Below, piece by piece: positions 27,614 to 35,095 of a stretch of 64,000 nt of DNA. Source of the DNA: DASQPA01 sp963756455 (lineage in GTDB: Bacteria; Acidobacteriota; Thermoanaerobaculia; Multivoradales; UBA5704); the NCBI GenBank assembly GCA_963756455.1, contig CAVWNC010000004.1, forward strand, positions 186,001 to 250,000, given 5' to 3'. Within the stretch, counting starts at the first letter, position 1, and every line of letters starts with the position of its first letter. A program made the position numbers and the translations under genes. Below the pieces are notes generated by a model. That model was given only the letters and a program-made list of their open reading frames with translations. It had not been told where the DNA came from and did not search any database.

Positions 27614-28675
27614 ATGACCGACGATCCCGTCCGTGAAGATCCCAAGCCCAGGTCGCCGTTCGGGATGAAACGGCGTGTGGCGGTGACCTCGCTCGCAGAC
27701 CTGGTCGAAATCGCGCCCCTGTTTCCCGACCCGGCTCTGCCCCTGGTCGTCAGGCCGCGCCTTTCCGGTCTCGACCTGCCGGCGTGGGCCGCCGAGCATC
27801 GGCAGCTCCTCGACGACCACCTGCTCCGCCACGGCGGGATTCTCTTCCGCGGCTTCGCGATCGACGGCGCCGCGCAGTTCGAGAGCCTCATTCAATCCCT
27901 TTCCGGGGGCGCCCTGGAGTACCGGGAGCGCTCGTCGCCACGGAGTCTGGTCGAGGGCAAGATCTACACCTCGACCGACTACCCGCCGAGCCAGCCGATC
28001 TTCCTCCACAACGAGAACTCGTACCAGAGCGTCTGGCCGCGGAAGATCTTCTTTTGCTGCCAGCAGCCGGCGGTCTCGGGAGGCGAAACTCCCATCGCGG
28101 ACTGCCGTCGCGTCTTCGCGCGGATGGATCCTTCGGTGCGCGATCGCTTCGTCGCCAAGGGCTGGATGTACGTCCGCAACTTCGGCGACGGGATGGGGCT
28201 CGACTGGCGGACGGTCTTCCAGACCAGCGACCGGGCGGCGGTCGAGGAGCACTGCAAGAAGAGCGGGATCACGGTCGAGTGGAAGTCGGGAGACCGGCTG
28301 CGGACGCGCTCGGTGCGGCCGGCGGTCGCGCGGCATCCGCAGACCGGCGAGCTCCTCTGGTTCAATCACGCGACCTTCTTCCACGTCTCGACGCTCGCGC
28401 CGGAGATCCGCGAGATGCTCCTCTCTGAGTTCGACGAGGAGGATCTGCCGACGAACACCTACTATGGAGACGGCAGCCCGATCGAGCCCGCGGCGCTCGA
28501 TCACCTGCGCTCGCTCTACCAGGAGGAGACGGTGCGCTTCCCCTGGCAGCAGGGCGACGTCCTGCTCCTCGACAACATGACGACCGCCCACGGCCGTTCG
28601 CCCTACGGCGGCGAGCGCAGGATTTTAGTCGGCATGGCGGAACCGGTGACGCGGGAAGCGGCCGGCGATCTCTAG
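27614..28675 (+). CDS. TauD/SyrP-like Fe(II)/2-oxoglutarate dioxygenase
   Basis: A protein of 353 residues with GAGGAG 7 bp before the ATG. The metal ligands are visible: HNE in FLHNENSY (His-x-Glu, used by SyrP-like enzymes in place of His-x-Asp) near residue 133, and a distal His in TTAHGRSPYGGERRI near residue 325, whose Arg would bind 2-oxoglutarate. SyrP-type members hydroxylate the beta carbon of a carrier-bound amino acid, commonly Asp. Here the likely substrate is the residue loaded by the upstream NRPS, but that is inference. Confidence 0.88.
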   Translation: MTDDPVREDPKPRSPFGMKRRVAVTSLADLVEIAPLFPDPALPLVVRPRLSGLDLPAWAAEHRQLLDDHLLRHGGILFRGFAIDGAAQFESLIQSLSGGALEYRERSSPRSLVEGKIYTSTDYPPSQPIFLHNENSYQSVWPRKIFFCCQQPAVSGGETPIADCRRVFARMDPSVRDRFVAKGWMYVRNFGDGMGLDWRTVFQTSDRAAVEEHCKKSGITVEWKSGDRLRTRSVRPAVARHPQTGELLWFNHATFFHVSTLAPEIREMLLSEFDEEDLPTNTYYGDGSPIEPAALDHLRSLYQEETVRFPWQQGDVLLLDNMTTAHGRSPYGGERRILVGMAEPVTREAAGDL

Positions 28676-28695
28676 GCGCCGCGACGGCGAGCGAC

Positions 28696-29822
28696 ATGGA
28701 ATTCGGGATCCTGTTTTTTCGAGCCGCGAGGAGACCGCCGCTGGCGGCAAGTACCGGCTGCTCCTCGAGGCGGCGCGGCGGGCCGACGAGCGGGGCTTCG
28801 CCGCGGTGTGGACGCCGGAGCGCCATTTCCATGCGTTCGGCGGGCTCTATCCGAGCCCGGCGGTCGTCGGGGCGGCGCTCGCGATGGTGACGAAGCGCCT
28901 CCAGATCCGGGCGGGGAGCCTGATCTCGCCCCTCCACCACGACATCCGGATTGCCGAGGAGTGGTCGATCGTCGACAACCTCTCGGACGGCCGGGCGGCG
29001 ATCTCCTTCGGTTCGGGCTGGAACGTCGACGACTTCGTCTTCTTCCCCGAGCGCTACGAAGGCCGCCAGGCCCTGATGTACGAGCAGCTCGCGACCGTCC
29101 GCCGGCTGTGGCGCGGCGAGACGCTGGTCCGCGCCAACACCTACGGCCGGCCGGTCCAGGTGACGCTCCACCCGCGCCCGGTCCAGCCGGAGCTGCCGGT
29201 CTGGGTCACCTCGTCGGGCAATGTCGAGACTTTCGTGAGCGCCGGCGTGCACGGCGCCAACGTGCTCACCCACCTGATCGGCCAGGATCTGGGGACGCTC
29301 GCCGGGAAGATCGAGCGCTACCGGGAAGCGCTCGCTCTCCACCACGGCCCGGCGGCCCGCGGCAAGGTGTCCCTCATGCTGCACACCTTCCTGGGGACCG
29401 ACGTCGAGGAGGTCCGCTCCCGGGTGAGAGAGCCCTTCCGCGCCTACTTGAAGAGCGCGATCCGCCTGGAGCAGCTGGCGGCCGAAGGCGGCGGCACGAT
29501 CAGCGGCGGCCACCGGATCGCTCCCCACGAGATTCCGCCCGCCGCGCTCGAAGAGCTGCTCGACCTCGCCTTCGAGCGCTACTGCCGGGAAGGCGCGCTC
29601 TTCGGGACCCCTGAGAGCTGCGCGCCGCTCGTAAGGCAGCTCGAAGAGCTCGGCGTCGACGAGATCGCCTGCCTGATCGATTTCATCGACGATGTCGACG
29701 CCGTGCTCTCGGGCCTCGATCCCCTGGACGCGCTGCGCGCCGCCTGTGCGCCGGAGAGCCGGCCGGTGGACGCAGGGCTGATCCCGGCCTTCCTGCCGGC
29801 CTTCCTGGAAGACCTCGAATGA
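28696..29822 (+). CDS. Stand-alone luciferase-like FMN monooxygenase (MupA/Atu3671 type), frame break near the start
   Basis: The ATG at 28696 begins MEFGILFF; the rest (KYRLLLEAARRADERGF, VWTPERHFHAFGG, SDGRAAISFGSGW) lies in another frame. Restoring one T in the T6 run at 28714-28719 gives MEFGILFFSSREE and one 375-residue enzyme. Without it, translation would have to start inside, e.g. at the GTG at 28806 (338 residues), losing the first beta-alpha unit. It is clearly related to the monooxygenase domain embedded in the first megasynthase (shared PERHFH-FGG, IVDNLSDGRA and SGW). It likely oxidises a carrier-bound intermediate, perhaps by alpha-hydroxylation. It ends 27 bp before the asparagine synthetase. 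Confidence 0.82.
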
Positions 29823-29849
29823 CCTGTCGGGTTGAAGGGGGAGCCTCCG

Positions 29850-31763
29850 ATGTGCGGCATCACCGGCTACTTTGATCGGCATCGCGATCGTCAGGGTCGG
29901 GGAACGGAGCCGCCGACCCTCGCGCGGATGACCGGCACGCTCGTCCACCGCGGCCCCGATGCCGGCGGCGCTTTCGAGGAGGGGGGAATCGGCCTCGGCT
30001 TCCGCCGGCTCGCCATCATCGATCTGACGACCGGCGACCAGCCGATCGTGAGCGAGGACGGCAATCTGGTGCTCATCTGTAACGGCGAGATCTACAACTA
30101 CCTGGAGCTCGCCGCGGAGCTGACTGCCCAGGGGCACGTCTTCCGCACCCGGAGCGACGTCGAGGTGCTGCTCCATCTCTACGAAGAGCACGGCATCGAC
30201 CTGCTGCACCGCCTGAACGGCCAGTTCGCCTTCGCCCTCTACGACCGCCGCGCCCGCGAGCTGCACCTGGCGCGCGACCCCGTCGGCATCAACCCGCTCT
30301 ACTACGCGGTGGTCGACGGGATGCTCCTCTTCGGCTCGGAGATCAAGGCGATCCTCGCGCATCCGCTCGCCCCGCGCGAGGTCGACCTGACCGGCCTGGA
30401 CCAGGTGCTCACGTTTCCCGGCCTGGTGGCGCCGCGGACCCTGTTCCAGGGCATTCACAGCCTGCCGGCCGGGCATTTCCTCCGCGCCGGTCCGCGCGGC
30501 ATCGAGGTCCGCGAGTACTGGGACCTGGTCTATCCGCAGGACGGCGAGCCGGCCGAGGCGGAGCCCGAGTCGTATTACGTCTCGGGGCTCCGCGACCGGC
30601 TCACGAGTGCCGTGCGCTACCGGCTTCAGGCCGACGTGCCGGTCGGTTTCTACCTGAGCGGCGGCCTCGACTCCTCGCTCCTCGGCGCCCTCATCCGTCA
30701 GGTTTCCGATCAACCCCGGCACTCGTTTTCGATCACGTTTCCGGACCAGGAGATCTCCGAGGGGCGCCACCAGCGCCTGATGGCGGAGGCGCTCCAGTCC
30801 ACCCACCACGAGATCCACTTTTCCTGGTCCGAGATCTGCGAGCGCCTGAAGGAGATGGTCTATCACTGCGAGTGCCCGGTCCGGGAGACCTTCAACACCT
30901 GCGCTCTGGCGCTCTCGGCGGCGGCGCGGCAGGCCGGCGTGCCGGTGGTGCTCGCGGGGCAGGGGGCCGACGAGCTCTTCGCCGGCTACATGGGGTACCG
31001 CTTCGACCAGTCGGGCCTCCGCGGCGGTGGTGGCGGTCGTGGCGGTCGCGAGCGGGGCCTGGACGGCATCCTGGAAGACGAGATCCGCGAGCGCCTGTGG
31101 GGCGATCCCGACCTCTTCTACGAGCAGGAGTACCTGCCGCTCCGGGAGATCAAGGAGGCGCTCTACGGCGAGGAGCTGCGCGCCGCCCTGCCCGATTTCG
31201 AATGCACCCAATTCCCCCTCGTGAACGGCGAGCGCCTCCGCGGCCGCCACCCGCTGCATCAACGTTCCTATCTCGACTTCAAGCTCCGCCTCTCGGAGCA
31301 CCTGCTCTCCGAGCACGGCGACCGCATGACGCTCGCCCACTCCGTCGAAGGTCGCTACCCGTTCCTCGATCCGGAGGTGGTGCGCTTCGCGACCGCGATC
31401 CCGCCCGATCTCAAGCTCCATCACCTGGTCGAGAAGTACGTCGTCAAGCAGGCGGCTCAGGGACTCGTGCCGCCATCGATCGTCGAGCGTGAGAAATTCG
31501 GCTTCCGCGCCCCCGGCACGCCCTACCTTCTCCAGCGGCGGGTCGAATGGATCGAGGATCTCCTCTCCTACGACCGCATCCGGGCGCAGGGGTACTTCGA
31601 TCCCGACACGGTCGAGCGCCTGAAGCAGCAGTACCGCCGGCCGGGTTTCACGCTCCACCCCCATCTGGAGATCGACCTCCTGATGGTCGTCCTCACCTTC
31701 GGCATCCTGGTGGATCTCTTCAAGCTGCCGGTGGCGAGCGGCGCGGCGGTGGGGGCGGTCTAG
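29850..31763 (+). CDS. asnB: Asparagine synthetase, glutamine-hydrolysing (AsnB-like)
   Basis: The start at 29850 places Cys at position 2 (MCGITGYF), the nucleophile of class II glutamine amidotransferases, and has a GGGGGAG ribosome site just upstream. The 637-residue protein has RGPDAGG, NGEIYNY and the PP-loop SGGLDSS near residue 265. A short Gly-rich insert (GGGGGRGGR) lies in the synthetase domain. It transfers glutamine-derived ammonia to an acyl-adenylate, normally aspartate. In peptide clusters it can supply Asn or amidate a precursor. It is the last gene of the first plus-strand run. Confidence 0.9.
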   Translation: MCGITGYFDRHRDRQGRGTEPPTLARMTGTLVHRGPDAGGAFEEGGIGLGFRRLAIIDLTTGDQPIVSEDGNLVLICNGEIYNYLELAAELTAQGHVFRTRSDVEVLLHLYEEHGIDLLHRLNGQFAFALYDRRARELHLARDPVGINPLYYAVVDGMLLFGSEIKAILAHPLAPREVDLTGLDQVLTFPGLVAPRTLFQGIHSLPAGHFLRAGPRGIEVREYWDLVYPQDGEPAEAEPESYYVSGLRDRLTSAVRYRLQADVPVGFYLSGGLDSSLLGALIRQVSDQPRHSFSITFPDQEISEGRHQRLMAEALQSTHHEIHFSWSEICERLKEMVYHCECPVRETFNTCALALSAAARQAGVPVVLAGQGADELFAGYMGYRFDQSGLRGGGGGRGGRERGLDGILEDEIRERLWGDPDLFYEQEYLPLREIKEALYGEELRAALPDFECTQFPLVNGERLRGRHPLHQRSYLDFKLRLSEHLLSEHGDRMTLAHSVEGRYPFLDPEVVRFATAIPPDLKLHHLVEKYVVKQAAQGLVPPSIVEREKFGFRAPGTPYLLQRRVEWIEDLLSYDRIRAQGYFDPDTVERLKQQYRRPGFTLHPHLEIDLLMVVLTFGILVDLFKLPVASGAAVGAV

Positions 31764-31926
31764 GTTGGGCGGTCCGGGACTTCGTCGCGCGCCGCGGGAA
31801 GCCGGTCGAAGCCGATCTCGCGGCGACTCTTGAGAGCTTGCGCCGTGGGCGCGGCCGTTCCTGCTCTAGTATCAGGTACGTGGCCGGAGAGCCATGCAAA
31901 AGAAACGTTAGCGAAAGGAGTGAAGA
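31764..31926 (+). promoter_or_regulatory. Leader region of the small RiPP precursor
   Basis: This 163-bp gap holds a possible -10 box TAGTAT at 31867-31872 without a convincing -35 at normal spacing, and a strong AGGAG ribosome site at 31916-31920, six bases before the precursor ATG. No terminator with a U-tract is seen after the asparagine synthetase. Confidence 0.4.
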
Positions 31927-32073
31927 ATGAAGAAGTCAGGCGTGAAGAAGCTCACCTTGAACAAGGAAACGGTGAGGGCTCTCAATCCTGGAACCCTGGA
32001 ACAGGCACTGGGTGGGATCAAAGCCGATTCGGGCTCTGGGTGCACTGCATGCTTTAGCTGCACGGTTGCGTGA
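31927..32073 (+). CDS. Orphan RiPP precursor with lanthipeptide-like leader (48 aa)
   Basis: The gene has an excellent AGGAG ribosome site and encodes a Lys-rich leader (KKLTLNKETVRALNP) ending in LGG at residues 28-30. This matches the KKLxLNKETLRxL leaders of class I lanthipeptide-like precursor families. The predicted core after GG is 18 residues with three Cys (39, 42, 45) and several Ser/Thr, SGSGCTACFSC at its heart, which could form lanthionine rings. No LanB/LanC, LanM, peptidase-transporter or radical SAM enzyme is in the window, so any maturation would be in trans. Confidence 0.7.
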   Translation: MKKSGVKKLTLNKETVRALNPGTLEQALGGIKADSGSGCTACFSCTVA

Positions 32074-32108
32074 GCTGCACTACTTGCCTAGCGGGTGATG
32101 TGCAGTAG

Positions 32109-32210
32109 CCATCGCCATTTTTACCGATGGGCTGGTTTGGAGGGCGGGGTGTGATCTGCAGCACCCCGTCCCTGTTCTTGGATATGGGATTGCCCGATCC
32201 CATCTCCAAG
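32109..32210. other. Series of three hairpins after the RiPP precursor
   Basis: Three inverted repeats follow each other: CCATCG/CGATGG (32109-32114 with 32125-32130); CGGGGTG/CACCCCG (32145-32151 with 32162-32168); and 14-base arms at 32177-32190 and 32197-32210 with one mismatch and a 6-base loop. None is followed by a clear U-tract. They may end transcription of the precursor or form part of a structured RNA. From here to 32346 I see no convincing gene. Confidence 0.5.
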
Positions 32211-32346
32211 TCGTTCCCCGCCTTTCGCCTGGCACCTATCGGCGCAAGGTCTTCCGGGCGCGAATCGCCCTCCTTCGAGGTTCGAAGTACCCGGCATTCG
32301 CCAGAAGCAGGGCACTTTCGGCCTTGGGATCCCCTGCCGCCAGGGC

Positions 32347-32620
32347 GGACGTACCCTACTTCGGGTGCGGAAGTAGCCTGCTTCTTCAGCGGAAGTACCC
32401 CACATCCTGCGAGGAAGTACCCTACATCTTGCGAGGAAGTACCCTGCTTTTCGCCAGAAGTACCCTGCTTCCTTCCAGGAAGTACCCTACTTTTCGCCAG
32501 AAGCACCCTACATCCTGCTAGGAAGTACCCTACATCCTGCGAGGAAGCACCCTACATCCTGTGAGGAAGTACCCTGCTTTTCGCCAGAAGTACCCTACTT
32601 CTTCCCAGGAAGTGCCCTCC
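32347..32620. repeat. Tandem array of 21-22 bp units, about 12 copies
   Basis: Degenerate direct repeats begin with GGAAGTACCCT. Two sub-types recur: one continuing ACATCCTGCGA and one GCTTTTCGCCA. Unit starts include 32347, 32369, 32391, 32413, 32435, 32457, 32478, 32500, 32521, 32543, 32565, 32587 and 32608. There are no unique spacers, so this is not a CRISPR array. The period is close to two helical turns of DNA. Some frames are open through it on both strands but look like repeat translation. Confidence 0.85.
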
Positions 32621-32656
32621 CCTGAGGACGGTTGTCGTTAGAAATCCTCCCATACT

Positions 32657-32755
32657 CGGCCCGCGTTCCCCACCCGCCCTTGCGCACCCTGGATTCATGA
32701 GGGGCCTGCCCCCGCGGCCATGCCGGCCGCACCCGGCGGGCCTCCCTGGAAAGGA
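32657..32755 (+). repeat. Leader element copy 0 (orphan, no peptide gene follows)
   Basis: About 99 bp closely matching the elements that precede the CX7C peptide genes, including GGATTCATGAGGGG, the GGGG/CCCC and GCGGCC/GGCCGC hairpins, and the ending CTGGAAAGGA. The sequence then diverges and no CX7C peptide follows. It may be a relic of a lost unit. Confidence 0.8.
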
Positions 32756-32826
32756 GCTGGTTGAGCCCACTCTTGTCGCCCGCGCAGCGCCCGAAAACGG
32801 CGCCACCGGAGGCAAGAGGGACCGCC

Positions 32827-32868
32827 GTACTTTGTTGACTTGACAAGTACTTTGCTTGTGCTTAAACT
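32827..32868 (+). promoter_or_regulatory. Sigma70-like promoter with overlapping inverted repeat
   Basis: TTGACA at 32840-32845, a 17-bp spacer and TAAACT at 32863-32868 make a good promoter for the gene at 32894. An inverted repeat GTACTT (32827-32832) / AAGTAC (32845-32850), with ACTTGACAAGT at its right side, overlaps the -35 and could be an operator. Confidence 0.6.
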
Positions 32869-32893
32869 CCCGGAAGCCAAGGAGGTACAAAGG

Positions 32894-33279
32894 ATGAGGC
32901 AGTTGTGTGCCGCGGTAGCTTTGGGCTTGCTGATGGCTGGTGCCGCGCAGGCCGCTTCTCAGCAGGCGGTTCCGCGTGTGGCAGTAGAGATCTCAGGTGC
33001 CCCAAGCAGGAATAGGGCCGATGGCTACCAACTGGTCATTTCTTACACTGGGCACAAATCGCTCACCCCAGACGCGATCGCTGTGTACGCAGAGCCGTCC
33101 CATACCTTGCTGCTCGCGCGGTGAATGCCCAGAGCAAGGAGAGGGATGCCCTCATCCAGAAAATGACTTCCGCAGGAGCCCTCACAGTTACGACCGGTTC
33201 CGACTTGGATTTTCGGCACCTCCTTACCCTCTTCTTCTGCGACCTTGTCAACTGCACGATCGAGTGCGAAGACTTTTAG
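32894..33279 (+). CDS. Small secreted protein, probable frame break
   Basis: The ATG has GGAGG 8 bp upstream and a good promoter. The N-terminus (MRQLCAAVALGLLMAGAAQA) is a signal peptide. The initial frame stops at 33124 after 76 residues. From about 33085 another frame continues plausibly as RAVNAQSKERDALIQK through to a stop at 33279, with two Cys near the end. One indel at about 33085-33115 would join them into one protein of about 128 residues. I recognise no family. It is followed 22 bp later by another small secreted protein. Confidence 0.55.
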
Positions 33280-33301
33280 GCCTTCGCTGGAGGAAAGTTC
33301 C

Positions 33302-33667
33302 ATGAAGAAGCTATCCCGCCCTGTGCTCCTCTTCGCCGCCGCAATCCTCTTGTCCCATGCGACCCTGGCGAGGGCCGGCCAGCCTGCCTATGGCACGGAC
33401 ATCAGCGTGGAACCCGCCGGAACAGGCGCCTATAAGATCAAGGCGAAGGTGATGGATCTCGCGGACAAGTCTGTGCTCTCAGCGCCCGCGCTCAAGGTGG
33501 CGGTCGACGAGCCTGCCACTAGCGAGACGGTGCTGCCCGATGGACAGACGCGAGTGCTGATGACAGTGAAGTTCGACTCGGCGGCCCATCGGGCCACCTG
33601 CATGATCGAGGTCAAGAAAGCGGGATTGACTCTGGCCTCTTCCAGCGCCAGTCTGCCTCTGCCCTAG
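33302..33667 (+). CDS. Small secreted protein of unknown function
   Basis: A 121-residue protein with GGAGG upstream and a signal peptide (MKKLSRPVLLFAAAILLSHA, predicted cleavage after ARA). The mature part looks like a beta-rich small domain (TDISVEPAGTGAYKIKAKV, then LMTVKFDSAA) with a single Cys. I do not recognise the family. It probably shares the promoter of the preceding secreted protein. Confidence 0.65.
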   Translation: MKKLSRPVLLFAAAILLSHATLARAGQPAYGTDISVEPAGTGAYKIKAKVMDLADKSVLSAPALKVAVDEPATSETVLPDGQTRVLMTVKFDSAAHRATCMIEVKKAGLTLASSSASLPLP

Positions 33668-33783
33668 CAGGTAGGGGACCTCTGCGAGCCTCGGCCTCGC
33701 CTGGTGCGCCCCTGGCTAGGTGCCGCCGCCCCTCCGGGGCTACCAAGCCTGAGAGGGTGTGAAGAAATCGTTCCACCGCAGGG

Positions 33784-33936
33784 GTAGAGACGCGCAGCCG
33801 CTACCACAGGATTTTGCTTAATCACGAACGCCAGCGCGTCTCCAACGCTTCAACGAGCACAGCCGTTTGAGGCCTGCGGAGACGCCCTGGCGGTATGCGT
33901 TCTGGAGATTCTGAGGTAGCGGCTGGGCGTCTCTAC
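33784..33936. mobile_element. MITE-like imperfect palindrome, 153 bp
   Basis: The terminal 22-bp arms (33784-33805 and 33915-33936) are inverted repeats with one mismatch, beginning GTAGAGACGC and ending GCGTCTCTAC. A second inner pair lies at 33828-33843 (ACGCCAGCGCGTCTCC) and 33878-33894. There is no coding capacity. It could be a miniature transposable element or a long RNA hairpin. No target-site duplication was obvious by eye. Confidence 0.6.
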
Positions 33937-33981
33937 GAAGGCCTATCGTGCGCCGGATCGATTCTTTCACAGCCTCTGGGC

Positions 33982-34068
33982 TCAGCGCTGAGCTGTTGGA
34001 GCCATGCGCGAGAGCGTACTCTCCTCGAACCGCAGCGCGGCGGCCTCCTCGGCGGTCAAGCTCGACAT
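33982..34068 (-). pseudogene. Remnant of an HTH-TPR regulator (internal deletion)
   Basis: The start region of the regulator family is preserved (GGAGGAGGGGAG ribosome site, then MSSLTAEEAAA) but joins directly to LRFEE, which resembles the C-terminal LRFEEEG of the full-length regulators. About 480 codons are missing. The residual frame is 28 codons. It is divergent from the first CX7C peptide gene. Confidence 0.6.
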
Positions 34069-34101
34069 CTCCCCTCCTCCGGGGTGACGTAGCATCCCAA
34101 T

Positions 34102-34207
34102 TCGGCCCGCTTTCCCCACCCGCCCTGGCGCACCCTGGATTCATGAGGGGCCTGCCCCCGCGGCCATGCCGGCCGCACCCGGCGGGCCTCCCTGGAAAGG
34201 ATCGGTC
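34102..34207 (+). promoter_or_regulatory. Leader element copy 1
   Basis: Conserved 106-bp sequence directly upstream of CX7C peptide 1. It holds GGGG/CCCC (34147-34150 with 34155-34158) and GCGGCC/GGCCGC (34160-34165 with 34171-34176) potential stems and ends in AAAGGA, the ribosome site. The other side carries the ribosome site of the divergent regulator remnant. Confidence 0.75.
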
Positions 34208-34432
34208 ATGCGTGTCCTTCGCACCACCGCCGTCGTTCTCCTCCTGGCCCTACCACTCGCTCAGGAGGCCTTCGCCTCCGCGCCACGCACCACGACTCCG
34301 GCCACTGTGACCCCGACCGCCAATGAAGGGTGCTTGATAGACCCGTGGGGCCGCTGTCGGACCAGCCCCACCCCGGCCGCGGATTATGGGTGCGGGATCG
34401 ACCCATGGGGTCGCTGCGCAACGAATCATTAA
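34208..34432 (+). CDS. CX7C-repeat secreted peptide 1
   Basis: A 74-residue peptide with signal sequence (MRVLRTTAVVLLLALPLAQ...AFA), a Thr/Pro-rich spacer and two CX7C motifs, GCLIDPWGRC and GCGIDPWGRC, separated by RTSPTPAADY. It lacks the LLQQIRxFLVSLW segment of the other copies. Its ATG follows AAAGGA at good spacing. I know of no named family with this motif. Confidence 0.75.
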   Translation: MRVLRTTAVVLLLALPLAQEAFASAPRTTTPATVTPTANEGCLIDPWGRCRTSPTPAADYGCGIDPWGRCATNH

Positions 34433-34460
34433 GCCACTCCTCCACAGGGGGCTGGAGCAC

Positions 34461-34958
34461 TCACGGAGCTTCGGCCCCCTTGTCCCAAGCGACCCTAGAG
34501 AGTGCCGGCCAGCCTGCCTGCCTGCCTGCCTACGGCACGAGTCCGGGAGGAGCGAAAAGGCCTCGAACTCCCGCCAGAGCGCCTCCAATTCCCGCCAGAG
34601 CGCCTCGAATTCATGACAGAGCACCTCGAATTCCGGACAGAGGGCTTCGAATTCAATCCCGAGGCTCTCGAATTCTTTCCCAAGCGCCTCGAATTCTTTC
34701 CCAAGGGCCTCGAATTCAATCCAGGGCCCTCGGATTCAATCCCGAGGGCTTCTGGCGGAATTCCGAGGGGTTTTGGCGGTCCCCAAAGATACTTTTCGTC
34801 CTCTCTGGGGGACAGGAAAGGAGCCGAGGGGGAGTTCTCAGGGTCCCTGCGAGATTTTTTCGCCCTCGGAGAACCCCGCGGGCAACTGGCGTCCTTCCGG
34901 AGGTCGCCGTCGGCAGTTCGACGCGCGCGGCGGCCTCCTCGGCGGTCAAGCTCGACAT
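34461..34958 (-). pseudogene. Degenerate HTH-TPR regulator 1
   Basis: Both ends of the regulator family are recognisable: MSSLTAEEAAAR with its ribosome site at 34958, and the last codons (GAEAP, stop at 34461). Everything between is replaced by a block shared with regulator 3 and by a 21-bp tandem array. It cannot encode a TPR protein. Confidence 0.6.
34562..34760. repeat. 21-bp tandem array, about 9 units
   Basis: CTCGAATTC-type cores recur at 34562, 34583, 34604, 34625, 34646, 34667, 34688, 34709 and 34730, an exact 21-bp period. Read on the plus strand it encodes a heptad pattern (xERLEFx, xKRLEFF) in an open frame 34502-34981; I judge this frame to be repeat translation, since it has no ribosome site. 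A short CCTG/CCTGC run lies at 34506-34530. Confidence 0.75.
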
Positions 34959-34972
34959 CTCCCCTCCTCCGG
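34748..34972. repeat. Duplicated block of about 225 bp (copy at 38297-38524)
   Basis: Nearly identical to 38297-38524, from GGCTTCTGGCGGAAT through TTTTGGCGGTCCCC to the regulator start codon region. In both places it replaces the HTH-coding part of a regulator. Differences are scattered substitutions and one- or two-base indels. Confidence 0.8.
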
Positions 34973-34989
34973 GTGACGTAGCATCCCAA

Positions 34990-35095
34990 TTCGGCCCGCG
35001 CCCCCCACCCGCCCTGGCGCACCCTGGATTCATGAGGGGCCCGCCCCCGCGGCCCTACCGGCCGCGCCCGGCGGGTCTCCCGGAAAGGATCGGTC
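34990..35095 (+). promoter_or_regulatory. Leader element copy 2
   Basis: Same element as copy 1; the GCGGCC/GGCCGC stem is kept while its loop changes from ATGCC to CTACC. Ends in GGAAAGGATCGGTC before the ATG. Confidence 0.75.

Noticed and set aside
31927..32073. Lasso peptide precursor paired with the asparagine synthetase-like gene
   Set aside because: The synthetase keeps the glutaminase Cys2 and full AsnB length, the leader is lanthipeptide-like, and no lasso protease or RRE protein is present.
32054..32506. Minus-strand 150-codon frame after the RiPP precursor
   Set aside because: It mostly translates the tandem repeat and hairpins, with no ribosome site or recognisable domain.
32347..32620. 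Possible CRISPR array
   Set aside because: Units are contiguous and degenerate with no unique spacers, and no cas gene is present.
34502..34981. Heptad-repeat protein on the plus strand
   Set aside because: No ribosome site or signal; all frames are open through the 21-bp repeat, and its end overlaps conserved regulator-start DNA.
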